Origin: Phyllobacterium zundukense
Lineage (GTDB): Bacteria > Pseudomonadota > Alphaproteobacteria > Rhizobiales > Rhizobiaceae
Reading direction: 5' to 3'
DNA: 64,000 nt
Assembly (NCBI RefSeq): GCF_025452195.1
Contig: NZ_CP104969.1
Span: 1 to 64,000, forward strand
The position numbers were made by a program, and so were the translations under genes. A model generated the notes under the pieces. That model was not told where the DNA came from and ran no database searches. It saw only the letters and a program-made list of their open reading frames with translations. Positions 52,698-62,810 of the stretch are shown here, one piece after another (the stretch's first letter is position 1; each line of letters begins with the position of its first letter).

Positions 52698-53993
52698 GTG
52701 ACTATCAGCAATGCGAGTGCCGACACCATGAACGAAGCCGAAATCGTCGAAATTGAAACCTGGCTTGATCTGCAAGGATTGTCGGGCATGTCAGAAATGG
52801 ATCTGTTCAACGGCTTCTGCGCGCGATGCCTCGCTGCAGATATTCGGCTCGAACGTGCGAGCGCTTTTGTCGATACGCTTCATCCGATATATGAGGGCAG
52901 GGCATTCCCGTGGCGGCGGGATGGGGAAGTTGAGAAGGCTATCATCGAATACGGCTCTTCACAACAAGGCGAAAGCGCTGACAACTGGCAGAATTCGACT
53001 TTCTACCATCTTCTGCAAATCGGTGAGGACGAGATGCGCCATCGGCTAACGGGCGTCGACGATGTTGGCTTCCGTCATCTCACGACGCTCAAAAGCGAGG
53101 GTTGCACCGATTACCTCGCTTTCATGAACCGGTTTTCGAGCGAAGGCAGCATCGGCGAGATGGACTGCTTCTATTCCTCCTGGTCGACGGCGGATCCGGA
53201 AGGTTTCTCCGAGAGCGATGTGCATGTTCTGCGGCGATTGGTCAGAGGCCTCGCTCTTGCCATCAAATGCGCTTCGCTCACCCGTATCGTCAGAACACTG
53301 GCCGATGTCTATCTCGGCCGTGATGCAGCGAAACGCGTGCTTGCCGGGAGGATCAACCGCGGTTCTGCTGAGCGCATCGAGGCGGTCCTATGGTATTCCG
53401 ACTTGCGGGATTACACTCGCATCTCCGATGCGGCTGCACCTGATGCGATCATCCCCATGTTGAATGACTACGCTGAAGCTGTCATTTCGTCGGTGCAGGA
53501 GGCGGGCGGCGATGTATTGAAGCTGATCGGTGATGGCATACTAGCGATTTTCGCCGAAGGGGATTCAGCAAGCGCGGCTACCGCCGCGTTGAAAGCGCAG
53601 ATGCACCTGCGCAAGCGCTTGGTAGTACTCAACAAGACGCGCAAAGCCAGCGGTGCGCCCGCGACAGATGTCTATCTCGGCGTTCACATCGGCGAGGTCT
53701 TCTACGGCAACATCGGCAGCGATACGCGGCTGGACTTCACTGTTGTCGGACCTGCGGTCAACGAAGTCAGCCGCATCGCCTCCATGTGCCGGTCGGTCGA
53801 TCAGGACGTTCTCCTTTCCGACCGCTTCGCCGCAGCTCTGCCTGAAGAACTGCGCGCGAAACTGGTATCCGTTGGCCGTTTCGCGCTGCGCGGTGTCGGC
53901 AGAGCTCAGGAATTGTTTACGCTTGATCCGATAATTCTCGAAAAATATAGGGCGGCCGGTCGAGCGCAACACGCCGCCACCCAGTCTCAATAG
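52698..53993 (+). CDS. Class III adenylate/guanylate cyclase, soluble
   Basis: A 431-residue protein (GTG start at 52698; an ATG at 52728 is an alternative, neither with a clear ribosome site). The N-terminal 200 residues are a conserved rhizobial-type sensor region without membrane segments. The C-terminal cyclase domain (about 225-400) has metal aspartates in WYSDLRDYT and LIGDGILAIF, and GVHIGEVFYGNIGSDTRLDFTVVG. It makes cAMP (or cGMP) from the nucleotide triphosphate. It is divergent from the virB operon. Rhizobia carry many such cyclases, so the signal it senses cannot be guessed. Confidence 0.9.
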   Translation: MTISNASADTMNEAEIVEIETWLDLQGLSGMSEMDLFNGFCARCLAADIRLERASAFVDTLHPIYEGRAFPWRRDGEVEKAIIEYGSSQQGESADNWQNSTFYHLLQIGEDEMRHRLTGVDDVGFRHLTTLKSEGCTDYLAFMNRFSSEGSIGEMDCFYSSWSTADPEGFSESDVHVLRRLVRGLALAIKCASLTRIVRTLADVYLGRDAAKRVLAGRINRGSAERIEAVLWYSDLRDYTRISDAAAPDAIIPMLNDYAEAVISSVQEAGGDVLKLIGDGILAIFAEGDSASAATAALKAQMHLRKRLVVLNKTRKASGAPATDVYLGVHIGEVFYGNIGSDTRLDFTVVGPAVNEVSRIASMCRSVDQDVLLSDRFAAALPEELRAKLVSVGRFALRGVGRAQELFTLDPIILEKYRAAGRAQHAATQSQ

Positions 53994-54034
53994 GAATTTG
54001 CATGACATGGCGCACTCGGCCAGTCTGTAACAGG

Positions 54035-55608
54035 TGTGGCAGCCAATTAGAAATGTCGCCGATTCTGCAAAGTAGAAATGTCATCCCGACAGACGCCGAG
54101 GCGCGTCGCCGGGCAGGGCGGAGACCTCAATATCGCAGCCCGGACCGGTGACATCCAGCGGGGCCCCAGCGGCCTTGTCCAGTAGTCTGCGTGTCCTTCG
54201 TTCCTCGACCCAGTCGTTCTTCCGTGAGGGTTTGCGCTCACGTTTTTGATAGGCGATGACCTCGCTGTTGGTCTTCACCTTCGGCGCAGGCAACGGATCC
54301 TGCTGCGCCTTGATCATCGACAGCACATCGCCCAGTCTTTTGTTCTCGGTCACAGCTGCGTGGGTCACACGTTGGTCCATATCGAACATTTTGTAGGGAA
54401 GGGCGATCCCTTTCCAGCGCATCTCCAGGCGCCCGTCCGCAAAGGCATAGGTGTCGATATATTTGCCAACCAGACCACGGGTAATCTCATTCTCCTCCAG
54501 CATGATGCGCTTGCGCTCATAGGAAAACGTCAGTTGCTCACCAACGTAGCGTTGTTCCCGCTTGCACAGAATCTCCCGCAAACGGTCCGGGACGACATTG
54601 AGCGGCCGGTGCAAATTCTCCGGGCGGATCGCAGTAACAGCGAATTGTTCGTTGAACCGCTCCATAAAGCTGGGCAGGAAGGCGTTGCCAGCCGCCATAT
54701 CGTCGATCCCGGCCAGCCGCAGTTCCTTGACCAAACGGTCCTGCAAGGTGCGGTTGACCCGCTCGACACGACCTTTCGCCTGGCTCGAATTTGCGCACAG
54801 AATCTCGATGCTCAGCTCCGCCAGCGCCCGGCCGAACTGCGTCATGCCCTGGCCGTTCATGGCATCCTTCTTCGCCACACGGAACACCGAATGCTTGTCG
54901 GAGTAGAACGCAACTGGACGGCCATGGACCTTAAGGTAGAGCTCCAAAGCGTCGAAATAGGTGAAGGCGCTTTCCGAGCGCACAAACAAAAGCTGCATCA
55001 GCTTGCCGGTCGCATCATCGATGAACACCAGCAGCGTGCACCGATCGCCACGATCTTCAAACCAGTGATGATCGCTGCCGTCGATCTGGATCAGCTCGCC
55101 ATAACACTCACGCCTCAACCGCGGCTGACGAAACGTCCGGCGCTGTTTGCGCGACAGCCAGATGCCGGCATCAGCCATCCATTTGCGCAACGTCTCGCGC
55201 GAAACCGAAAAGCCGTGCTCGGCCAGCTTCTCGGCCGCCAGCGTCGGACCAAAGTCAGCGTAGCGCTCGCGGATCAGCTGCAGCGCCAGATCCCGCACAC
55301 CATCGTTGATCCGGTTGTTCGACCGGCGGCCGCGGCTCTGATGACGCAGTGCCGGCGCGCCTTCGAGACAGAATGTCCGCACGATCCTTTGCACTTGGCG
55401 AACACTCAGCGACAGCACAATTGCGGCCGACGCGAGCGCGCGGCGCCCTTCAACAACCTCCGATAAAACCTCGATACGATGCAGTTCGCGTTCGCTCATT
55501 AAAATCCATCCCAAAATCTGAATCCCATATCTCGTTGCGATGAACGAGAAGGTGACACACGGACATTTCTACTTTGCAGAAACAGGACATTTTAACTTTG
55601 CGGCTACA
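54035..55608 (-). mobile_element. Complete IS1202/ISNCY-like insertion sequence with 5-base target duplication
   Basis: A 1574-base element. Its ends are imperfect inverted repeats beginning TGT: left 54035-54082, right 55561-55608. Both contain the identical 20-base block ttctgcaaagtagaaatgtc (left 54063-54082; right, inverted, 55562-55581), and each end has a second diverged copy of the AGAAATGTC or AAAATGTC word further out. The element is flanked by ACAGG on both sides (54030-54034 and 55609-55613), the target duplication. It carries one intact transposase. It landed between the cyclase gene and the nucleotidyltransferase-like gene and broke neither. Confidence 0.85.
54081..55499 (-). CDS. 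Transposase of the IS1202/ISNCY-like element
   Basis: A 472-residue DDE transposase. An N-terminal helix-turn-helix region (MSERELHRIEVLSEVVEGRR; LSLSVRQVQRIVRTF) is followed by an integrase-type catalytic core with aspartates in LIQIDGSDHHWF and VAFYSDKHSVF and the glutamate in SQAKGRVERVNRTLQDRLVKEL. The intact frame suggests the element may be active. The ATG at 55499 is preferred over a TTG 15 bases upstream. The stop codon overlaps the left terminal repeat. Confidence 0.92.
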   Translation of the reverse strand: MSERELHRIEVLSEVVEGRRALASAAIVLSLSVRQVQRIVRTFCLEGAPALRHQSRGRRSNNRINDGVRDLALQLIRERYADFGPTLAAEKLAEHGFSVSRETLRKWMADAGIWLSRKQRRTFRQPRLRRECYGELIQIDGSDHHWFEDRGDRCTLLVFIDDATGKLMQLLFVRSESAFTYFDALELYLKVHGRPVAFYSDKHSVFRVAKKDAMNGQGMTQFGRALAELSIEILCANSSQAKGRVERVNRTLQDRLVKELRLAGIDDMAAGNAFLPSFMERFNEQFAVTAIRPENLHRPLNVVPDRLREILCKREQRYVGEQLTFSYERKRIMLEENEITRGLVGKYIDTYAFADGRLEMRWKGIALPYKMFDMDQRVTHAAVTENKRLGDVLSMIKAQQDPLPAPKVKTNSEVIAYQKRERKPSRKNDWVEERRTRRLLDKAAGAPLDVTGPGCDIEVSALPGDAPRRLSG

Positions 55609-55769
55609 ACAGGAAATTGCATAAGCTTAGTTATGGAACTTGTTACATTATCTCTTGTTGGTCCGGATTTTGACGGCTTAGGGATAATACGTTGTGAATC
55701 AGTATTTTAATCTCGAATATATGTGATATTATCCCTTTTGCGCTCAATGTGCTATCTAATAGGGATAAG

Positions 55770-56831
55770 ATGAGTAAATTCAATGAATTATCCTCTGAAC
55801 AAATCCGCCAGCACATCGACACTGCTCAGGCTTACGAGGTCTATCGAACCAGCTTGAAGGAATATGAGCAGCGATTTTTAGGGTCGATGTCATGGAAGAA
55901 AAGTACGAATGATAAGGAATATCTCTACAAAAAAACCGGTGGAATATGGAAATCCCTTGGCGCCAGATCGCCTGAAACAGAGATGATTTATAACCAGTTC
56001 CATGCTGGCCGCGACAATTCCAAGGAGCGCGTAGCGCGCTTGGCTCAACGCCTGGATGAATTGGCTCCGGTCAACCGGGCCATGGCTTTGGGTCGTGTAC
56101 CGCTTTTGACGGCACGTATTCTCCGTGCACTCGACAAGCTCGGTCTTATCGGCACGGCCATTGATGTTGTCGGCACCAATGCACTGTTTGTCTATGAACG
56201 CATGGCCGCCGTTCACATCACCAGCGGATTGCTTTCGACGCAGGATGTCGACTTGTTGATGGATTCGCGGTTTAACCTACGGCTGATAACCAAAGATTTT
56301 TCTCACAAGGGCTTGATCGGACTCTTACAGAAAATCGATCATTCCTTCGTACCGTTGGCCAAGAACGGCTATAGGGCAGCTAACCGCGACGGCTTTCTGG
56401 TGGATCTCATCAAACCCGTCCCTAAAGACGTCATGTCATCAAAAGAGAAGATGCGTTTCAGCGCTGATGCCGACGATCTGCAGGCGATAGAAATCGAGGG
56501 GCTGTCCTGGCTGGTCAACAGTCCAAAGACGCAAACAGTAGTGATCGATGAGCGGGGCTATCCCCTCACCTATTCCTGTCCGGACCCGAGGGCCTTCGCG
56601 CTGCATAAATTGTGGTTGTCACGGCGTGCCGATCGTGATGCGGCCAAGCGTATACGGGACGAACAACAGGCACGGATCGTTGCTCAGCTTATCGCCAAGC
56701 GACTGCCGCATCTTTCCTTTGAATCCAGCGACTTGCAGGCACTTCCGTTTGCATTGCGTCAGCTGGCACCAGAATTCGTTCCCGTCACGGGCAACAGCAA
56801 TGAAGAATTGCGCCTCACACCAAACTGGTAA
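55770..56831 (+). CDS. Nucleotidyltransferase-fold protein (NTP_transf_8-like)
   Basis: A protein of about 353 residues. The core resembles the nucleotidyltransferase family described as PF12281: GTNALFVYERMAAVHITSG, then QDVDLLMDSRFNL with the D-x-D type metal residues, and EGLSWLVNSPK further on. The N-terminal 100 residues are charged and helical. The ATG at 55770 has AGGGAT upstream; a GTG 21 bases earlier is possible. It stands alone between the insertion sequence and the converging gcvP, with an AT-rich promoter. Members often have unknown substrates; some relatives act in toxin-antitoxin or defence settings, but no partner gene is present here. Confidence 0.7.
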   Translation: MSKFNELSSEQIRQHIDTAQAYEVYRTSLKEYEQRFLGSMSWKKSTNDKEYLYKKTGGIWKSLGARSPETEMIYNQFHAGRDNSKERVARLAQRLDELAPVNRAMALGRVPLLTARILRALDKLGLIGTAIDVVGTNALFVYERMAAVHITSGLLSTQDVDLLMDSRFNLRLITKDFSHKGLIGLLQKIDHSFVPLAKNGYRAANRDGFLVDLIKPVPKDVMSSKEKMRFSADADDLQAIEIEGLSWLVNSPKTQTVVIDERGYPLTYSCPDPRAFALHKLWLSRRADRDAAKRIRDEQQARIVAQLIAKRLPHLSFESSDLQALPFALRQLAPEFVPVTGNSNEELRLTPNW

Positions 56832-56840
56832 GTGCTATGA

Positions 56841-56861
56841 GCGCTGGAATATATCCAGCGC
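56841..56861. terminator. Bidirectional stem-loop between convergent genes
   Basis: GCGCTGGA (56841-56848) and TCCAGCGC (56854-56861) form a perfect stem around ATATA. It lies 9 bases past the nucleotidyltransferase stop and 23 past the gcvP stop on the other strand, so it probably ends both transcripts. No U-tract on either side. Confidence 0.6.
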
Positions 56862-56884
56862 CCACCATTGAACGATTCCAGCCC

Positions 56885-59683
56885 TCAGCTATAGGCCTGC
56901 ATCGGCGGGCAAGAGCAAACCAGATTACGGTCGCCAGCAACATTGTCGATACGCGAAACCGGCGGCCAATATTTCGGGTTGTCCTCGCTTTCGCCAGCCG
57001 GGAGGCTGGCCGCGCTGCGGCTGTAAGGATGCGACCAGTCATCGGCCAGAACATCACCGGCGGGATGCGGTGCATTTACCAGCGGATTATCATCCTTTGG
57101 CCATTGACCGCTCGCCACTTTTGCCGCCTCGTTGGCAATGGCAATCATCGCGTCGCAGAACCGGTCGATCTCACGTTTCGATTCCGACTCGGTCGGCTCG
57201 ACCATCAGCGTTCCAGCAATCGGCCAGGACATGGTCGGCGCGTGAAAGCCATAGTCGATGAGCCGTTTGGCAATGTCTTCGACGCTGATCCCGGCACTGT
57301 CCTTCAACACCCGCGTATCGAGGATACACTCATGCGCCACACGGCCATTACGACCCTGGAATAGCACGGGATAGGTATCCTTCAGCCGCTCGGCAATATA
57401 GTTGGCATTGAGGATTGCCATTTCCGTTGCACGCTTCAATCCGGCGCCGCCCATCATGCGGATGTACATCCAGGTGATCGGCAGAATCGAGGCACTGCCA
57501 AACGGTGCAGCCGACACCGCATGTCCGGAACCGTTAGCGACATGCCCGGGCAGGAATGGTGCCAAGTGCTTTTTGACGCCGATTGGCCCTACACCCGGGC
57601 CGCCTCCGCCATGCGGAATGCAGAAGGTCTTGTGCAAATTCATGTGGCAAACATCTGCACCGATATCGCCGGGACGAGCCAGACCAACCAGCGCATTGAG
57701 GTTGGCGCCATCGAAATAAACCTGCCCGCCATGGTCGTGGATAATCGCGCAAATATCTTTCACGCCCTCCTCGAACACGCCATGCGTCGAAGGATAGGTG
57801 ATCATCAGCGCCGCTAGGTTTTCGCTATGCTTCTCGGCTTTGGCTTTCAGATCGTCAAGATCGATGTCCCCCGCTTCTTCACAAGCCACGACGACGACCC
57901 GCATGCCCGCCATATGGGCACTGGCCGGGTTGGTGCCATGGGCTGATTCCGGAATGAGACAGACGTCACGATTGTCGTCACCGCGGTCGAGATGGTAGCG
58001 GCGGATGGCAAGCAAGCCCGCATATTCGCCTTGACTGCCTGCATTCGGTTGCAGGGAAACCGCATCGAATCCGGTAATCTCGGACAGCCACGCTTCAAGA
58101 TCATCCGTCAGCGATTTATACCCGAGCGCGTGATCGGATGGCGCAAAGGGGTGCACATTGGCAACGCTTTGCCAGCTGACGGGCAGCATTTCTGCCGCGG
58201 CGTTGAGCTTCATCGTACAGGAGCCCAGCGGGATCATAGCTCGGTCAAGTGCCAGATCCTTGTCGGCAAGCCGGCGCAGGAAGCGCATCATCTCGGTTTC
58301 GGAACGCTGCTGATGAAACACGGCCTGGGTCATGAACCCTTCAGCTGGCCGGGTGCTTGGCAGCTTTACGCCGGGATCATTCGGCAAGCTTGCACCGAAC
58401 AGCGCTGCAAGTGCGCTGAGGTCCCCGTCCGTTGTCGTCTCGTCAACGGTAATGCCGAGTCGGTCCTGATCAATGACCCGGAGCAAGCGCCCGCCCTTTT
58501 CGGCAGCATCGGCAATGGAAGCCGCCTTGCCGGGGACGCTGACCGTTATCGTATCGAAGAAGCGTTCGCCGCCAAGCTGGAGGCCGGCAGCCTCAAGTCC
58601 CGCCGCAAGACGCGCAGCTCTTGCATGAACTTGGGCAGCGATAGCCTGAAGTCCGTGCGGACCGTGCCAGATGGCGAAGGACACGGCCATATTGGCAAGA
58701 AGTGCCTGCGCGGTACAGATATTCGATGTCGCCTTGTCGCGGCGGATATGCTGCTCGCGAGTTTGCAGGGCAAGGCGGTAGCCTGGTCGTCCCTTGCTGT
58801 CCACTGACTGGCCGACCAAACGTCCCGGGATAAGCCGTGTCAGATTATCGCTCACTGCGAGATATGCTGCATGTGGTCCGCCATAGCCGATCGGAACACC
58901 GAAACGCTGCATGGAACCAGCGGCGATATCCGCTCCAAGCAAAGCGGGGGAAGCTGTGATTGTCAGTGCGAGGGGATCAGCGACCGCAATAACCAGCGTT
59001 CCTGCCGCTTTTGCAGCCTTGATGATCGCCGAGTGATCGCCATAGACGCCATAGGTGTCAGGCCAGGGCACGATGATCGCCGCAACGCTGGCATCGATCT
59101 CGCCGCCGTTCACGCTCATGCCAAGCGGCTCGGCCCTGGTCCTGACCACATCGAGAATCTGCGGATGCACCTCTCCGGCAAGCACGACGCGGTCGCGCTT
59201 TTCACGATGATGACGCCAGGCGATGCCAACGGCTTCCGCCACTGCGGTCGCCTCATCCAGCAGCGATGCGGATGCAACTGGCAAGCCTGTCAGTTCTGTA
59301 ACCAATGTCTGGAAATGGAACAGCAGCTCCAGCCGTCCCTGACTTATCTCTGACTGGTAGGGCGTATAAGCCGTGTACCACGCAGGGTTTTCAAAGAGAT
59401 TACGCTGGATAACCGCAGGTACGTGCGTGCCATGATAGCCCTGCCCGATGAAGCTTTTATGGGTCTTGTTTTGACCCATCTTGAGGCTAAGTTCCGCCAA
59501 TGCTTCCGCCTCATTGGCGGCTTCGGGAATGTTCAGCGGCCGTTCCAGCCGAATGGATTTCGGTACAGCCTGTGAAATCAGCGTTTCCAGCGAAGGAATG
59601 CCTAGGGCCGCCAGCATTGCGCGCGAGCCCTGTATGCTCGGGCCGATATGGCGGTCGGAAAAAGGAAAAATGTTTTTATTCAT
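56885..59683 (-). CDS. gcvP: Glycine dehydrogenase (decarboxylating), P protein
   Basis: A 932-residue homodimeric-type P protein, both halves fused as in most proteobacteria. The PLP lysine is in [17 protein letters not shown] in the C-terminal half. The N-terminal half has [18 protein letters not shown] and [11 protein letters not shown]. It decarboxylates glycine and passes the aminomethyl group to the lipoyl arm of GcvH. Last gene of gcvTHP, 6 bases after gcvH. Confidence 0.97.
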   Translation of the reverse strand: MNKNIFPFSDRHIGPSIQGSRAMLAALGIPSLETLISQAVPKSIRLERPLNIPEAANEAEALAELSLKMGQNKTHKSFIGQGYHGTHVPAVIQRNLFENPAWYTAYTPYQSEISQGRLELLFHFQTLVTELTGLPVASASLLDEATAVAEAVGIAWRHHREKRDRVVLAGEVHPQILDVVRTRAEPLGMSVNGGEIDASVAAIIVPWPDTYGVYGDHSAIIKAAKAAGTLVIAVADPLALTITASPALLGADIAAGSMQRFGVPIGYGGPHAAYLAVSDNLTRLIPGRLVGQSVDSKGRPGYRLALQTREQHIRRDKATSNICTAQALLANMAVSFAIWHGPHGLQAIAAQVHARAARLAAGLEAAGLQLGGERFFDTITVSVPGKAASIADAAEKGGRLLRVIDQDRLGITVDETTTDGDLSALAALFGASLPNDPGVKLPSTRPAEGFMTQAVFHQQRSETEMMRFLRRLADKDLALDRAMIPLGSCTMKLNAAAEMLPVSWQSVANVHPFAPSDHALGYKSLTDDLEAWLSEITGFDAVSLQPNAGSQGEYAGLLAIRRYHLDRGDDNRDVCLIPESAHGTNPASAHMAGMRVVVVACEEAGDIDLDDLKAKAEKHSENLAALMITYPSTHGVFEEGVKDICAIIHDHGGQVYFDGANLNALVGLARPGDIGADVCHMNLHKTFCIPHGGGGPGVGPIGVKKHLAPFLPGHVANGSGHAVSAAPFGSASILPITWMYIRMMGGAGLKRATEMAILNANYIAERLKDTYPVLFQGRNGRVAHECILDTRVLKDSAGISVEDIAKRLIDYGFHAPTMSWPIAGTLMVEPTESESKREIDRFCDAMIAIANEAAKVASGQWPKDDNPLVNAPHPAGDVLADDWSHPYSRSAASLPAGESEDNPKYWPPVSRIDNVAGDRNLVCSCPPMQAYS

Positions 59684-59689
59684 GATCGA

Positions 59690-60058
59690 TCAACCAATAA
59701 TCGCTTTGTAACCGGCTTCGTCGAGCAAACCGGTCAACTGGTCCGTGTCGGACAATTTCATCTTCCATAGCCAGCCATCGCCGGTTGCCGAAGAATTCAC
59801 CAGCGCGGGATCGCTTGCCGTCGCTTCGTTGACTTCAGTCACTTCGCCGTCCAGCGGCGCATAGACGTCCGAAGCCGCCTTGACCGACTCCACCACAACG
59901 GCGGCATCACCTTTCGACAGGGATTGGCCGACATCCGGCAATTGAACGAAGACGAGATCGCCGAGCTGGTCCTGCGCATGATCGGTAATACCGACGGTGG
60001 CAATGCCATCCTCGACGCGGACCCATTCGTGATCTTCGGTAAAATAAGTGGCTGCCAT
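59690..60058 (-). CDS. gcvH: Glycine cleavage system H protein
   Basis: A 122-residue lipoyl carrier. The lipoylation lysine is in [20 protein letters not shown]. It shuttles the aminomethyl group between GcvP, GcvT and the dihydrolipoamide dehydrogenase (not in the window). AAGGA precedes the ATG; 5 bases separate it from gcvT. Confidence 0.97.
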   Translation of the reverse strand: MAATYFTEDHEWVRVEDGIATVGITDHAQDQLGDLVFVQLPDVGQSLSKGDAAVVVESVKAASDVYAPLDGEVTEVNEATASDPALVNSSATGDGWLWKMKLSDTDQLTGLLDEAGYKAIIG

Positions 60059-60063
60059 CTGAA

Positions 60064-61167
60064 TTATCCTTTGTGGTAGCGATGTGACGTGAAGGGAAGT
60101 GAATGAACGTGGAGTGCAACGCGGTTACCGCGCACCTCAGCAAAGACCTGGGTACCGATAGGGGCGAAATCCTTGCCGACGTAGCCCATCGCGACCGGAA
60201 AGCCTGCCGAAGGCCCGAAACCGCCCGATGTGACCACACCGACCGCATTGCCATGGATATCGACCAGAATGGAATCAGAACGGACCGGCTGGCGGCTATC
60301 GGGTTTCAGACCCACACGTTTTCTTGCCGGGCCCTTTGCAATCTTGTCGAGTAGAGCTTTGGCCCCGATAAACCCGGCCTTTTCGCGCACTGGCTTGGCG
60401 ATCGCCCAGGTAAGACCCGCGTCGACGGGATCGATCTCCGGCGTGATATCATGGCCGTGCAGGCAGAGACCGGCCTCCAATCGCAGACTGTCACGCGCGG
60501 CGAGACCAACCCACGCCACACGTTCATCTGCAAGAAGCGCGGTCACGAGTTCGCGCGCATCATCTGCTGGCAGGCCGATCTCGAAGCCGTCCTCGCCCGT
60601 ATAGCCCGAGCGGCTCATGAACCAGCCAGGCTTCGGTTCGAAGCCATGCATGAATGCAAGCTCTGTTCCGGGAACTCCGGCCACACGCAGCACATCCACC
60701 ACTTGCGGTCCCTGAATTGCCAGGAATACGCGATCGAGCGCATTGATCCTGCAGTCAAAGTCTTTCGCAACGTCGCGCAAATGCGCTTCGTCAGCGGCTG
60801 CATTGCCGGCATTGGCGACGACCATGAAATGGTCTCCGCCCAATCTCGTGACGATCAGATCATCGAGAATGCCCGCCTGCTCGTTGAGGAAGAATGTATA
60901 TTTGGATTGCCCTATCGCGAGCCCATCTGCATCCAGCGGACAAATATGGGAAAGCAGCGCCACTGCTTCAGGACCCGCAATATCGAACAGCTGCATATGC
61001 GATATATCGAACAGCCCTGCCTTCTCGCGCGTATGCAGATGCTCCTTCATCACCCCCAAAGGATAGGTGATCGGCATGGACCAACCTGCAAACCCGCCAA
61101 AGCGCGCACCGGCGGCTTTATGCAGATCCTCAAGCGGCAATGATTTCAGATTTTCTTCGGCGCCCAT
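60064..61167 (-). CDS. gcvT: Aminomethyltransferase, glycine cleavage T protein
   Basis: A 367-residue T protein starting [21 protein letters not shown]. It has the folate-binding regions [26 protein letters not shown] and [20 protein letters not shown]. It transfers the methylene unit to tetrahydrofolate and releases ammonia. This ATG is preferred over one 36 bases upstream because GGAG stands in front of it and it clears the riboswitch. First gene of the glycine-induced operon. Confidence 0.96.
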   Translation of the reverse strand: MGAEENLKSLPLEDLHKAAGARFGGFAGWSMPITYPLGVMKEHLHTREKAGLFDISHMQLFDIAGPEAVALLSHICPLDADGLAIGQSKYTFFLNEQAGILDDLIVTRLGGDHFMVVANAGNAAADEAHLRDVAKDFDCRINALDRVFLAIQGPQVVDVLRVAGVPGTELAFMHGFEPKPGWFMSRSGYTGEDGFEIGLPADDARELVTALLADERVAWVGLAARDSLRLEAGLCLHGHDITPEIDPVDAGLTWAIAKPVREKAGFIGAKALLDKIAKGPARKRVGLKPDSRQPVRSDSILVDIHGNAVGVVTSGGFGPSAGFPVAMGYVGKDFAPIGTQVFAEVRGNRVALHVHSLPFTSHRYHKG

Positions 61168-61220
61168 ATTTACTCCAGAGTCGTGCAAAGATCCCCGCCA
61201 CAAGGACGGACCGTTTCTTT

Positions 61221-61415
61221 GCCCCTCTGTCGGAAGCCTGAGAGACTCGCACAGGGCAGGACTTGCATCCGGCTGTACTTACACCTTCGGCGCGAGGTTG
61301 CCCTCGACTTTCCAGAGTTGTCTTATCCTTTTGCGGTTCTTGCTACCTGAGAGATTTCGGGCGATTTCCCCTTCGGTGGACCTGCACATTGCAGTGCTAA
61401 GACACTCTCCCGCAA
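61221..61415 (-). promoter_or_regulatory. Tandem glycine riboswitch upstream of gcvT
   Basis: On the minus strand two aptamers follow each other. The first begins GCGGGAGAG (61413-61405) with CCGAAGGGG and ATCTCTCAGG. The second follows a short linker with CTCTGGAAAG, CCGAAGGTGTAA, GTCTCTCAGGCT and CGACAGAGGGG (to 61221). These are the conserved blocks of the gcvT RNA. A later stem, GCAAAGA (61185-61191 complement) with TCTTTGC (61216-61222), is the likely expression platform just before the gcvT ribosome site. Glycine binding should switch gcvTHP on. The remaining upstream bases to 61555 show no gene. Confidence 0.92.
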
Positions 61416-61555
61416 ATTGACAGGGCCCTTGATTCTACAATCGAAGACCCTCGACGAAGGAGACCATATCGCACCGCACAAGCGCTGTCACTGCCCAATC
61501 CGCTGATTTGACGCTTTGTGGACAGAAATTGTCGAGGGCAGAATATGGCAGCAAG

Positions 61556-62602
61556 TTAGGCACTCCGAGCCACCAGCTTTAAAGCAGGTTCCTTCGCCCG
61601 GATCAGCGCCATGACGCCGAGCGATTGGCCCCTGCCCTTTAGCGCATGCTGGCCGAGATATTCAGCTTTGATGTCGCCCGATAAATCCAGGCGTTTCGCC
61701 AGATCGCTCGAAATCAATACCGGCACGCCGAGCGTACGGCACAGGCTTTCTAGACGTGCTGTGGTATTCACGGTATCGCCAAAATAAGCGATCTTGTGGT
61801 GATCCACCCCGACTTCTGCAGTGACAATGGGCCCGCCATGCAGAGCTACACGCAAACGCGGCACCCGGCCGAATTTCTGCCGCCATTTATCGGCGTCGGC
61901 CTCGATCGCGTCCACAATCGCGAACACACACTTCACGCAATTGCCTTGTCTCAACCCGCGTGCCATCGGCCAGGTTATGATCGCCGCATCACCAATATAA
62001 TCGTCGATGGTGCCCCGATATTGTCGCACCGGTTTAGCAAAAGCCGTAAACAGCGCACTGAGAAACTGTTGCGCGCGCAGATCCCCGAATTCTTCGGCAA
62101 AAGACGTCGATCCGACAAGATCGATGAACAGGAATATCCGCTCTTCTTCAATGGGTTTGCGGTATCGGCCAAGAAGCAGACTGGCGAAGACGTCACGGCC
62201 AAGCAGTTCGCGGACGCGGGTGACAAAACTGAGGATCAGCGACACTCCCATCGTGTAGAGCAAGATATCCGCTGGTAAAATGACAGCCTCCTGCCAAGTG
62301 ACCTTGAGACGCCCCAGGAACCAAAGCAGACCGCCACAGGCCGCGAAAGCCACGCTGACCATTAAATAGAAAACGAGAAGCGAGAAAATGATATAGGCCG
62401 GGGTCGACAGAGATGTAACCCAGGCGTTCAGACGCGGCAGCAACAGGCCCCGCTCAAAAGCAATGACCGGAACACAGACGAACAAAGCAAAAATGGCGCC
62501 AATCAGCGACCAGTCATCATAGAATATCGCGCCGTAAACCACGCCGCTGACGGCGACGGCGCACAAAACGAAGATCCAGAATCCAAAGGAATATCTGTTC
62601 AT
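61556..62602 (-). CDS. Membrane-anchored class III adenylate cyclase
   Basis: A protein of about 348 residues starting MNRYSFGFWIFVLCAVAVSG (an ATG at 62653 would add 17 residues; neither has a clear ribosome site). Four or more hydrophobic helices fill residues 1-150. The cyclase domain (about 165-335) has metal aspartates in LFIDLVGSTSF and YIGDAAIITW, and VALHGGPIVTAEVG plus YFGDTVNTTARLE. It converts ATP to cAMP at the inner membrane. Second class III cyclase in the window, unrelated in its sensor half to the one at 52698-53993. Confidence 0.88.
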   Translation of the reverse strand: MNRYSFGFWIFVLCAVAVSGVVYGAIFYDDWSLIGAIFALFVCVPVIAFERGLLLPRLNAWVTSLSTPAYIIFSLLVFYLMVSVAFAACGGLLWFLGRLKVTWQEAVILPADILLYTMGVSLILSFVTRVRELLGRDVFASLLLGRYRKPIEEERIFLFIDLVGSTSFAEEFGDLRAQQFLSALFTAFAKPVRQYRGTIDDYIGDAAIITWPMARGLRQGNCVKCVFAIVDAIEADADKWRQKFGRVPRLRVALHGGPIVTAEVGVDHHKIAYFGDTVNTTARLESLCRTLGVPVLISSDLAKRLDLSGDIKAEYLGQHALKGRGQSLGVMALIRAKEPALKLVARSA

Positions 62603-62810
62603 GATATCAGCATCGTGAGCATTCAGGTTCTCCGAATCATAATGGCACGGCATTTCTAACTGTTACTCGTCCGGCGAGACGGCAGATTTCAGACGGCTCC
62701 CTGCGACACTTTGACAGAAAACGCCAGCATTGCTATCTATCCGCCCTCCGCCGCTGCCCATCTTGCCGCTGACTCATAACCGGCCAACTGCAAATTGAAG
62801 GACCGTGACG

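Noticed and set aside
54246-55466. 406-codon open frame on the plus strand inside the insertion sequence
   Set aside because: It is exactly antisense to the transposase, has no recognisable domain or ribosome site, and the transposase has all its catalytic residues.
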